Positions 34,690 to 44,517 of a stretch of DNA of 64,000 nucleotides are shown in pieces. Made by a program: the position numbers and the translations under genes. Location of the stretch: positions 744,001 through 808,000 of the forward strand of contig NC_135056.1 of NCBI RefSeq assembly GCF_051014685.1, in the 5' to 3' direction. Position 1 is the stretch's first letter. The number at the start of each line of letters is the position of its first letter. This DNA is from Ptiloglossa arizonensis. Taxonomy: Eukaryota > Arthropoda > Insecta > Hymenoptera > Colletidae. The notes beneath the pieces are model-generated. The model made no database searches and was not told the origin of the DNA. It was given only the letters and a program-made list of their open reading frames with translations.

Positions 34690-37600
34690 TTCCTTCTTCG
34701 TTTCTCCGTTTCTTTCTCCGTTTCTCGGTTTCTCCGTTTCTAGGTTTATCCGTTTCTCGGTTTCTCCGTTTCTAGGTTTATCCGTTTCTCCGTTTCTCGG
34801 TTTCTCCGTTTCTCGGTTTATCCGTTTGTCCGTTTCTCGGTTTCTCCGTTTCTCCGTTTCTAGGTTTCTCCGTTTCTAGGTTTCTCCGTTTCTCCGTTTC
34901 TCCGTTTCTCCGTTTCTTCATTTCTCCGTTTCTCGGTTTCTCCGTTTCTCCGTTTCTCCGTTTCTCCGTTTCTCCGTTTCTACGTTTCTCCGTTTCTCCG
35001 TTTCTCCGTTTCTCCGTTTCTCCGTTTCTCTGTTTCTCCGTTTCTCCGTTTCTCGGTTTCTCCGTTTCTCCGTCTCTCGGTTTTTCCGTTTCTCCGTTTC
35101 TTCGTTCGTTTCACCATTTATTTCTCCGTGTCTTCATTTCTTTGTTCGTTTCTCCGTTTCCTTGTTCGTTTCTCCGTTTCTTTATTCGTTTCTTCGTTTC
35201 TTTCTTCGTTTCTCCGTTTCTTTGTTCGTTTCTCCGTTTCTTTCTTCGTTTCTCCGTTTATTTCTTCGTTTCTCCATTTCTGTGTTCGTTTCCCCGTTTC
35301 TTTCTTCGTATCTCCGTTTCTTTGTTCGTTTCTCCGTTTCTTTGTTCGTTTCTCCGTATCTTCGTTTCTTTTTTCGTTTCTCCGTTTCTTTTTTCGTTTC
35401 TGCGTTTGTTTCTTTCTTCGTTTCTTCGTTTCTTTCTTCGTTTCTCCGTTTCTTACATCGTTTCTCCGTTTTTTTGGTCGTTTCTCCGTTTCTTTGTTCG
35501 TGTCTCCGTTTCTTTGTTCGTTTCTCCGTTTCTTTGTTCGTTTCTCCGTTTCTTTGTTCGTTTCTCCGTTTCTTTGTTCGTTTCTCCGTATCTTCGTTTC
35601 TTTTTTCGTTTCTCCGTTTCTTTCATCGATTCTCCGTTTCCTTCTTCGTTTCTCCGTTTCTTTCTCCGTTTCTCGGTTTCTCCGTTTCTAGGTTTATCCG
35701 TTTCTCGGTTTCTCCGTTTCTAGGTTTATCCGTTTCTCCGTTTCTCGGTTTCTCCGTTTCTCGGTTTATCCGTTTGTCCGTTTCTCGGTTTCTCCGTTTC
35801 TCCGTTTCTAGGTTTCTCCGTTTCTCCGTTTCTCCGTTTCTCCGTTTCTTCATTTCTCCGTTTCTCGGTTTCTCCGTTTCTCCGTTTCTCCGTTTCTCCG
35901 TTTCTCCGTTTCTACGTTTCTCCGTTTCTCCGTTTCTCCGTTTCTCCGTTTCTCCGTTTCTCTGTTTCTCCGTTTCTCCGTTTCTCGGTTTCTCCGTTTC
36001 TCCGTCTCTCGGTTTTTCCGTTTCTCCGTTTCTTCGTTCGTTTCACCATTTATTTCTCCGTGTCTTCATTTCTTTGTTCGTTTCTCCGTTTCCTTGTTCG
36101 TTTCTCCGTTTCTTTATTCGTTTCTTCGTTTCTTTCTTCGTTTCTCCGTTTCTTTCATCGTTTCTCCGTTTCTTTGTTCGTTTCTCCGTTTCTTTGTTCA
36201 TTTCTCCGTTTCTATGGTCGATTCTCCGTTTCTTTGTTCGTTTCTCCGTTTCTTCGTTTCTTTGTTCGTTTCTCCGTTTCTTTCTTCGTTTCTCCGTTTA
36301 TTTCTTCGTTTCTCCGTTTCTTTCTTCGTTTCTCCGTTTATTTCTTCATTTCTCCATTTATTTCTCCGATTCTCCGTTTCTCTCTTCGTTTCTCCGATTG
36401 TTTGTTGGTTTCTCCATTTATTTCTCCGTTTCGCCGTTTCTTTCTTCGTTCCTCCGCTTCTTTCTTCGTTTCATCGTTTCTTTGTTCGTTTCTCCGTTTC
36501 TTTCTTCGTTTCTCCGTTTATTTCTTCGTTTCTCCATTTATTTCTTCGTTTCTCCGTTTCTTTCTTCATTTCTCCGTTTCTTTCTTCGTTTCTCCGTTTC
36601 TTTCTTCGTTTCTGCGTTTCTTCCTTCGTTTCTTCGTTTCTCCGTTTCTCCGTTTCTCCGTTTCTCCGTTTCTCCGTCTCTCGGTTTTTCCGTTTCTCCG
36701 TTTCTTCGTTCGTTTCACCATTTATTTCTCCGTGTCTTCATGTCTTTGTTCGTTTCTCCGTTTCCTTGTTCGCTTCTCCGTTTCTTTATTCGTTTCTTCG
36801 TTTCTTTCTTCGTTTCTCCGTTTCTTTCTTCGTTTCTCCGTTTCTTTCTTCGTTTCTCCGTTTCTTTCTTCGTTTCTCCGTTTCTTTGTTCGTTTCTCCG
36901 TTTCTTTGTTCGTTTCTCCGTTTCTTTCTTCGTTTCTCCGTTTGTTCCATCGTTTCTCCGTTTCTTTGTTCGTTTCTCCGTTTCTTGGTTCGTTTCTCCG
37001 TTTCTTTGTTCGTTTCTCCGGTTCTTTGTTCGTTTGTTCGTTTCTTTCATCGTTTCTCCGTTTCTTTGTTCGCTTCTCCGTTTCTTTCTTCGTTTCTCCG
37101 TTTCTTTCTTCGTTTCTGCGTTTCTTCCTTCGTTTCTTCGTTTCTCCGTTTCTCCGTTTCTCGGTTCCTCGGTTTCTCCGTTTCTCCGTATCTCCGTTTC
37201 TCCGTTTCTCCGTTTCTCGGTTTCTCCGTTTCTCCGTCTCTCGGTTTTTCCGTTTCTCCGTTTCTTCGTTCGTTTCACCATTTATTTCTCCGTGTCTTCA
37301 TTTCTTTGTTCGTTTCTCCGTTTCCTTGTTCGTTTCTCCGTTTCTTTATTCGTTTCTTCGTTTCTTTCTTCGTTTCTCCGTTTCTTTCATCGTTTCTCCG
37401 TTTCATTGTTCGTTTCTCCGTTTCTTTGTTCTTTTCTCCGTTTCTTTGTACGTTTCTCCGTTTCTTTGTTCGTTTCTCCGTTTCTTCGTTTCTTTGTTCG
37501 TTTCTCCGTTTCTTTCATCGTTTCTCCGTTTCTTTCTTCGTTTCTCCGTTTATTTCTTCATTTCTCCATTTATTTCTCCGATTCTCCATTTCTCTCTTCG

Positions 37601-38280
37601 TTTCTCCGTTTCTTTGTTTGTTTCTCCATTTATTTCTCCGTTTCTCCGTTTCTTTGTCCGTTTCTCCGTTTCGCCGTTTCTTTGTTCGTTTCATTGTTCG
37701 TGTCTCCGTTTCTTTGTTCGGTTCTCCGTTTCTTTGTTCGTTTCTCCGTTTCTTTGTTCGTTTCTCCGTTTCTTTGTTCGTTTCTCCGTATCTTCGTTTC
37801 TTTTCTCGTTTCTCCGTTTCTGTCATCGATTCTCCGTTTCCTTCTTCGTTTCTCCGTTTCTTTCTCCGTTTCTCGGTTTCTCCGTTTCTCGGTTTATCCG
37901 TTTCTCCGTTTCTCGGTATCTCCGTTTCTCGGTTTATCCGTTTCTCCGTTTCTCGGTTTCTCCGTTTCTCCGTTTCTAGGTTTCTCGGTTTATCCGTTTC
38001 TCCGTTTCTCCGTTTCTCGGTTTCTGCGTTTCTTCATTTCTCCGTTTCTCGGTTTCTCCGTTTCTCCGTTTCTCCGTTTCTCCGTTTCTCCGTTTCTCCG
38101 TTTCTCCGTTTCTCCGTTTCGCTGTTTCTCCGTTTCTCCGTTTCTCGGTTTCTCCGTTTCTCCGTTTCTCCGTATCTCCGTTTCTCCGTTTCTCGGTTTC
38201 TCCGTTTCTCCGTGTCTCGGTTTTTCCGTTTCTCCGTTTCTTCGTTCGTTTCACCATTTATTTCTCCGTGTCTTCATTTC
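34690..38280 (-). repeat. Core-proximal 8-bp subrepeat zone with nested block duplications
   Basis: Runs of 8-bp units alternate with 20-bp-unit stretches and with five of the boundary modules. About 34.5-35.1 kb recurs near 35.5-36.05 kb (offset near 948, then 932 after a small length change): TAGGTTTATCC is at 34741 and 35689. The 8-bp unit is the shorter half of the 20-bp unit, GAAACGGA plus GAAACGAAGAAA on the minus strand, so this zone may preserve the simpler ancestral repeat. Confidence 0.75.
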
Positions 38281-38400
38281 TTTGTTCGTTTCTCCGTTTC
38301 CTTGTTCGTTTCTCCGTTTCTTTCTTCGTTTCTCCGTTTCTTTCTTCGTTTCTCCGTTTCAATCTTCGTTTCTGCGTTTCTTCCTTCGTTTCTCCGTTTC

Positions 38401-38614
38401 GATTAAATGATTATAATATTTATAATTCCTATTATAAATCATTTGATCTATAGTTAAATTAGACTCTAATACTCTAAATATTTATTTAATATATTTTTTA
38501 ATCTCTTTAGCCTCCAGAAGAATTTTATTTATACTATTTACTATATATAATAATTTACACAGAATCGGAAATAAATCTAATCATTTATTTATAATAATTT
38601 TTTTTTTTCACTTA
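38401..38614. repeat. Left terminal inverted repeat of core B
   Basis: It runs from GATTAAATGATTATAATATT to TTCACTTA. It is the counterpart of 18738-18950 in core A and carries that arm type's markers (ATCTATAG, TAGACTCTAATAC). Confidence 0.9.
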
Positions 38615-39267
38615 TCTTAAAAATTGGGATGTACTCTTTAAATGTTCGATTCATTTCTTTAATTTATTCATTAAACTGAATTAATCTATTCTTTATAATA
38701 ACTTTAATAAAATTAATCCCTATAATTATTATAGAACTCATATTAAAATTGAATAATGAAATTTATTTTATTTGCCTAATTAATGTAATTATTGCCCCTA
38801 TCATTTGCTTGAACAAAAAAATCAATCATAATAATTATAGGATATTCATCTGTTATACAAACATCTATTATTTTATTAATAATTAACAAAAATAAATTTT
38901 TAACATATTTCATTTTATATTCAATAATTTCTTTAATTTTAATTTTTATATTTAAAATAATAAAGATTAACTCTTCTTCCTTATTTAATATATTAAACTC
39001 TTATAAAAGAATAATTATTTTATACTCAATAATTATTATGTACACAAATTTCCCATCTATAGCACTCTTTATACTGAAATAAATCGTCCTAGAAACATTA
39101 ATAATTTCAAGAATAAAATTTACCGTGGAAGGTTTAATTTTACATTTATTCGAAAGATGAAACATACAAAAGTTTGTACAAAAGTATTTATTTATTTTAT
39201 CGCACGGTAGGGAATATCATACAAATGGAAATACTTATCTCTAATGTCGGTAAATTGTACTTGTCGC

Positions 39268-39374
39268 GCCATCTATTTGTGGAAATTAGAACAATTCCTC
39301 GACAAACTTGAGCGTTTCTCCGCCAGGTGTTTTCACCCCTTAAGTGTAGTTTAACCCTTTCTCCAATAGATGGC
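39268..39374. mobile_element. 107-bp MITE-like insert in core B
   Basis: Counterpart of 17978-18084 in core A, with the same perfect 10-bp inverted ends GCCATCTATT and AATAGATGGC. It shows a small difference inside (CAGGTGTTTT against CAAGTGTTTT). Confidence 0.45.
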
Positions 39375-39520
39375 AACCCATGTAATTACCACGTTACAGG
39401 GATTTGTAATTGCGGTTTCAGAATATAATTGCATACATACAAACTATAATTCCGATATGTAGAGAAATATTCATTTATTTTATCCCACGGCTTCTTCGAT
39501 CGTATTTGTTCGATCTAACC

Positions 39521-39878
39521 AAATATTTCAAGAAATTGATGGCTTTTTATACCGAAACATTGTCAAAAATTGTTTAATCTACGGTCCAACGACGGTTGTT
39601 AATAATTATGATAAATAAATGTCAAGATATTGCGAAGTCTGCGAAGGCGAACGGTTTCAGTGAATGTTTGTTCATTTCAGCGATTGTTATTAACATTTAC
39701 GCATGTTCCCTATATTGATCGAACAATGTGCATCTTATTTATGTATTGCAATTAATTAAGAAACTTGTCGAAATTGATTTTGATCGAGACTACACGTTAA
39801 AACATGTTTCGCAGAGTTTTAAAGCACGGAAAGTAACAATTGTTCATTAGATACATTAATTTAACATTTGTTTAATAC
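39521..39878 (+). repeat. Internal duplicated module of core B, copy 1
   Basis: This runs from AAATATTTCAAG to CATTTGTTTAATACTT. A diverged second copy is at 40055-40424. The central 83 bp (39661-39743) are identical in both; the rest is clearly diverged. In the frame matching the copy-2 open frame, copy 1 has a TAA stop at the codon where copy 2 has CAA (YDK-stop against YDKQ). Confidence 0.85.
39661..39743 (+). other. 83-bp invariant block, core B copy 1
   Basis: Identical to 40205-40287 and, in reverse complement, to 17609-17691. It starts TGAATGTTTGTTCATTTCAG and ends GTGCATCTTATTTATG. No known RNA or protein motif is recognised. Confidence 0.75.
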
Positions 39879-40024
39879 TTAGAATTTACACAATACGCGT
39901 AGAAGTGGTATTTTTTACACAAAAGTGCCAAAATTCAATTAATCGCTTTTTTAGATAGAAAGATCACCGCGATAAATACTTGGGAATCGATAATCGATAC
40001 GTGTAGCCTTGAGAATGTCAGTTG

Positions 40025-40207
40025 GATCTCAAGGAAAAATTCCTTCGCGAACAAGGAATATTTCAACGAAATGATATTTTAAGCCATTATTTATACCAGG
40101 ACATTGTTAATAATTGTCTAATGTATGATCCTACGACGGTTGTCAATCATTATGATAAACAAACATCAAGATATTGCGAAATCTTCGAGGCCGAATGGTT
40201 TCGGTGA
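40025..40207 (+). pseudogene. Possible protein fossil, about 60 codons, no ATG start
   Basis: An open frame ends with TGA after ...EIFEAEWFR, with a mid-part reading YQDIVNNCLMYDPTTVVNHY. It has no ATG near its start; a TGA lies just upstream and the first candidate codon is TTG at 40022. The paralogous module copy 1 reads YRNIVKNCLIYGPTTVVNNY in the same frame and ends at the same TGA, but is broken by an internal TAA. By eye the two copies differ by roughly twice as many amino-acid-changing as silent changes, close to neutral. It may be a relic of a coding segment or a chance frame. The family is not recognised. Confidence 0.25.
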
Positions 40208-40424
40208 ATGTTTGTTCATTTCAGCGATTGTTATTAACATTTACGCATGTTCCCTATATTGATCGAACAATGTGCATCTTATTTATGCATTAAAAATGAT
40301 TGATTCGCCTCTAGCAATTGATTTTGTTCAAACTTCAAAGTAATGAGATGTTTCCTAAAGTCTTAAAACATGGAAAGTAATAATTGTCTATGAGATATAT
40401 CAATTTAACATTTGTTTAATACAT
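40055..40424 (+). repeat. Internal duplicated module of core B, copy 2
   Basis: Diverged copy of 39521-39878, running from GGAATATTTCAACG to CATTTGTTTAATACATG. It carries an extra 9 bases (ATTTTAAGC region) relative to copy 1 near 40075, a multiple of three. It contains the identical 83-bp block at 40205-40287. Confidence 0.85.
40205..40287 (+). other. 83-bp invariant block, core B copy 2
   Basis: Identical to 39661-39743. The identity stops sharply on both sides (CGGTTTCGG/CGGTTTCAG before it, ATGCATTAAAA/ATGTATTGCAA after it). Confidence 0.75.
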
Positions 40425-40448
40425 GAAGAATCGAAATTTTTGGCAAAA

Positions 40449-40663
40449 TAAGTGAACAAAAAATAATTATTATAAATAAATAATTTGACTTATTTCCGAT
40501 TCTGTGTAAATTATTATATACAGTAAATAGTATAAATAAAATTCTTCTGGAGGCTAAACAGATTAAAAAATATAATAAATATGTATTTAGAGTATTAGTT
40601 TAAAATTTAACAATAGCTCAAATGATTTATAATAGAAATTATAACTATTATAATCATTTAATC
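40449..40663. repeat. Right terminal inverted repeat of core B
   Basis: It runs from TAAGTGAA to ATCATTTAATC and is followed in phase by GAAACGGAGAAACGG. It is almost identical to the complement of the left arm of core A (17320-17534). Confidence 0.9.
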
Positions 40664-41799
40664 GAAACGGAGAAACGGAGAAACGGAGATACGGAGAAAC
40701 GGAGAAACGGAGAAACGAAGAAACGAAGGAAGAAACGGAGAAACGAAGAACGAAACGGAGAAACGAAGAAAGAAACGGAGAAACGAAGAAAGAAGCGGAG
40801 AAACGGAGAAATAAATGGAGGAACGAAGAAATAAACGGAAAAACGAAGAAAGAAACGGAGAAACGAACAAAGAAACGGAGAAACGAGCAAAGAAACGGAG
40901 AAACGGAGAAATAAATGGGGAAACGAAGAATCAAACAGAGAAACGAACAAAGAAATGGACAAACGAAGAAAGAAACGGAGAATCGGAGAGAGAAACGGAG
41001 AATCGAACAAAGAAACAGAGAAACGAACAAAGAAACGGAGAAACGAACAAAGAAACGGAGAAACGAAGAAATAAGCGGAGAAACGAAGAACGAAACGCAG
41101 AAACGAACAAAGAAACGGAGAAACGAAGAAAGAAACAGAGAAACGGAGAAATAAATGGAGAAATGAAGAAATAAACGGAGAAACGAAGAAAGAAACGGAG
41201 AAACGGAGAAAGAAACGGAGAAACGAAGAAAGAAACGGAGTAACGAAGAAAGAAACGAAGAAACGAAGAAACAAAAGGAGAAACGAACAAAGAAACGGAG
41301 AACCGAAGAAATAAATGGAGAAACTAAGAAATAAACCGAGAAACGGAGAAAGAAACGGAGAAACGAACAAAGAAACAGAGAAACGAAGAAAGAAACGGAG
41401 AAACGAACAAAGAACCGGAGAAACGAGCAAAGAAACGGAGAAACGAAGAAAGAAACGGAGAAACGGAGAAATAAATGGAGAAACGAAGAAATAAACGGAG
41501 AAACGAAGAAAGAAACGAAGAAACGAACAAAGAAACGAACAAACGAAGAAAGAAACGGAGAATCGGAGAAATAAACGGAGAAACAAAGAAAGAAACGGAG
41601 AAACGAAGAAAGAAACGGAGAAACGAAGAAAGAAACGGAGTATCGAACAAAGAAACGGAGAACCGAACAAAGAAACGGAGAAACGGAGAAAGAAACGGAG
41701 AAACGAAGAAAGAAACAGAGAAACGAAGAAAGAAACGGAGAAACGGAGAAAGAAACGGAGAAACGAAGAAAGAAACAGAGAAACGAACAAAGAAACGCA

Positions 41800-44517
41800 G
41801 AAACGCAGAATGAAACGGAGAAACGAAGAAAGAAACGGAGAAACGAAGAAAGAAACGGAGAAACGAAGTAAGAAACGGAGTAACGAACAAAGAAACGGAG
41901 AAACGAACAAAGAAACGGAGAAACGGAGAAAGAAACGGAGAAACGAAGAAAGAAGCAGAGAAACGAACAAAGAAACGCAGAAACGCAGAAACGCAGAACG
42001 AAACGTAGAAACGAAGAAAGGAACGGAGAAACGAAGAAAGAAACGGAAAAACGAAGTAAGAAACGGAGTAACGAACAAAGAAACGGAGAAACGAACAAAG
42101 AAACGGAGAAACGGAGAAAGAAACGGAGAAACGAAGAAAGAAACAGAGAAACGAACAAAGAAACGCAGAAACGCAGAATGAAACGGAGAAACGAAGAAAG
42201 AAACGGAGAAACGAAGAAAGAAACGGAGAAACGAAGTAAGAAACGGAGTAACGAACAAAGAAACGGAGAAACGAACAAAGAAACGGAGAAACGGAGAAAG
42301 AAACGGAGAAATGAAGAAAGAAGCAGAGAAACGAACAAAGAAACGCAGAAACGCAGAAACGCAGAACGAAACGGAGAAACGAAGAAATAAACGGAGAAAT
42401 GAAGAAAGAAACGCAGAAACGAAGAAAGAAACGGAGAATCGGAGAAATAAACGGAGAAACGAAGAAATAAACCGATAAACGGAGAAAGAAACGGAGAAAC
42501 GAACAAAGAAACGGAGAAACGGAGAAAGAAACGGAGAAACGAAGAAAGAAGCAGAGAAACGAACAAAGAAACGCAGAAACGCAGAAACGCAGAATGAAAC
42601 GGAGAAACGAAGAAATAAACGGAGAAATGAAGAAAGAAACGCAGAAACGAAGAAAGAAACGGAGAATCGGAGAAATAAACGGAGAAACGAAGAAATAAAC
42701 CGATAAGCGGAGAAAGAAACGGAGAAACGAACAAAGAAACGGAGGAACGAAGAAAGAAACGGAGAAACGGAGAAATAAATGGAGAAACGAAGAAAGAAAC
42801 GGAGAAACGAAGAAAGAAACGGAGAAACGAAGTAAGAAACGGAGTAACGAACAAAGAAACGGAGAAACGGAGAAATAAATGGAGAAACGAAGATCTAAAC
42901 CGAGAAACGGGGAAAGAATCGGAGAAATGAAGAAAGAAACGGAGAAACAAAGAAAGGAACGGTGAAACGAACAAAGAAACGGAGACACGAAGAAAGAAAC
43001 GGAGAAACGAAGAAAGAAACGGAGAAACGAAGTAAGAAACGGAGTAACGAACAAAGAAACGGAGAAACGAACAAAGAAACGGAGAAACGGAGAAAGAAAC
43101 GGAGAAACGAAGAAAGAAGCAGAGAAACGAACAAAGAAACGCAGAAACGCAGAAACGCAGAACGAAACGTAGAAACGAAGAAAGGAACGGAGAAACGAAG
43201 AAAGAAACGGAAAAACGAAGTAAGAAACGGAGTAACGAACAAAGAAACGGAGAAACGAACAAAGAAACGGAGAAACGGAGAAAGAAACGGAGAAACGAAG
43301 AAAGAAACAGAGAAACGAACAAAGAAACGCAGAAACGCAGAATGAAACGGAGAAACGAAGAAAGAAACGGAGAAACGGAGAAAGAAACGGAGAAACGAAG
43401 AAAGAAACAGAGAAACGAACGCAGAAACGCAGAAACGCAGAATGAAACGGAGAAACGAAGAAAGAAACGGAGAAACGAAGAAAGAAACGGAGAAACGAAG
43501 TAAGAAACGGAGTAACGAACAAAGAAACGGAGAAACGAACAAAGAAACGGAGAAACGGAGAAAGAAACGGAGAAACGAAGAAAGAAGCAGAGAAACGAAC
43601 AAAGAAACGCAGAAACGCAGAAAGGCAGAACGAAACGTAGAAACGAAGAAAGGAACGGAGAAACGAAGAAAGAAACGGAAAAACGAAGTAAGAAACGGAG
43701 TAACGAACAAAGAAACGGAGAAACGAACAAAGAAACGGAGAAACGGAGAAAGAAACGGAGAAACGAAGAAAGAAACAGAGAAACGAACAAAGAAACGCAG
43801 AAACGCAGAATGAAACGGAGAAACGAAGAAAGAAACGGAGAAACGAAGAAAGAAACGGAGAAACGAAGTAAGAAACGGAGTAACGAACAAAGAAACGGAG
43901 AAACGAACAAAGAAACGGAGAAACGGAGAAAGAAACGGAGAAATGAAGAAAGAAGCAGAGAAACGAACAAAGAAACGCAGAAACGCAGAAACGCAGAATG
44001 AAACGGAGAAACGAAGAAATAAACGGAGAAATGAAGAAAGAAACGCAGAAACGAAGAAAGAAACGGAGAATCGGAGAAATAAACGGAGAAACGAAGAAAT
44101 AAACCGATAAACGGAGAAAGAAACGGAGAAACGAACAAAGAAACGGAGAAACGGAGAAAGAAACGGAGAAACGAAGAAAGAAGCAGAGAAACGAACAAAG
44201 AAACGCAGAAACGCAGAAACGCAGAATGAAACGGAGAAACGAAGAAATAAACGGAGAAATGAAGAAAGAAACGCAGAAACGAAGAAAGAAACGGAGAATC
44301 GGAGAAATAAACGGAGAAACGAAGAAATAAACCGATAAGCGGAGAAAGAAACGGAGAAACGAACAAAGAAACGGAGGAACGAAGTAAGAAACGGAGAAAC
44401 GGAGAAATAAATGGAGAAACGAAGAAAGAAACGGAGAAACGAAGAAAGAAACGGAGAAACGAAGTAAGAAACGGAGTAACGAACAAAGAAACGGAGAAAC
44501 GGAGAAATAAATGGAGA
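41800..44517 (+). repeat. 1632-bp higher-order repeat, two copies
   Basis: About 41.80-42.89 kb recurs at about 43.43-44.52 kb. Shared rare features are the GCAGAACGAAACGTAG unit (41995 and 43627), runs of GCAGAAACGCAGAAACGCAG, GAAGTAAGAAACGGAGTAACG units and AAACCGATAAACGG. A nested sub-period of 368 bp is seen within each copy (41810/42178 and 43442/43810). Confidence 0.88.

Larger units (their letters stand above)
26243..38400 (-). repeat. Short-satellite array, pyrimidine-rich on +, left arm of core B
   Basis: This is 12.2 kb of the complement of the 20-bp unit. From about 26.3 to 34.7 kb the 20-bp unit dominates, with CCATTTATTTCTCC and GCGTTTCTTTCTTTG variants. From about 34.7 kb to the core, stretches of an 8-bp unit (GTTTCTCC, GTTTCTCG, GTTTATCC) become common. 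The array stops at 38400, where the core begins. The plus-strand open frames of 1700-2200 codons are repeat artefacts. Confidence 0.97.
39790..40430 (+). other. About 640 bp present in core B, absent in core A
   Basis: Core A joins GATCGAGACTCGAAAG directly to AATCGAAATTTTTGG, in reverse complement. In B those two sequences lie about 640 bp apart, and the interval spans the end of module copy 1, a spacer and module copy 2. The total core length difference is 632 bp. A deletion in A, possibly with a few bases of filler at the join, explains this more simply than an insertion, because B also holds the matching 5' part of the duplicated module. Confidence 0.7.
38401..40663 (+). mobile_element. 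Core B: AT-rich element core with inverted ends, longer form
   Basis: This is 2263 bp bounded by inverted repeats at 38401-38614 and 40449-40663 and flanked by arms of opposite polarity. From 38401 to about 39789 it is the near-identical reverse complement of core A, with scattered single-base differences such as GTGGAAGG for GTGGTAGG and CAGGTG for CAAGTG. It then carries about 640 bp absent from A before the shared end AAGAATCGAAATTTTTGGC. The extra DNA includes a second copy of an internal module. No ATG-initiated frame long enough to be a transposase is present. It is taken as the fuller version of a foldback-like core; A looks like a deletion derivative. Confidence 0.82.

Noticed and set aside
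17320..40663. tRNA, rRNA or transposase genes in the AT-rich cores
   Set aside because: No cloverleaf with a B-box-like GGTTCGAATCC, no rRNA motifs and no long ATG-started frame on either strand.
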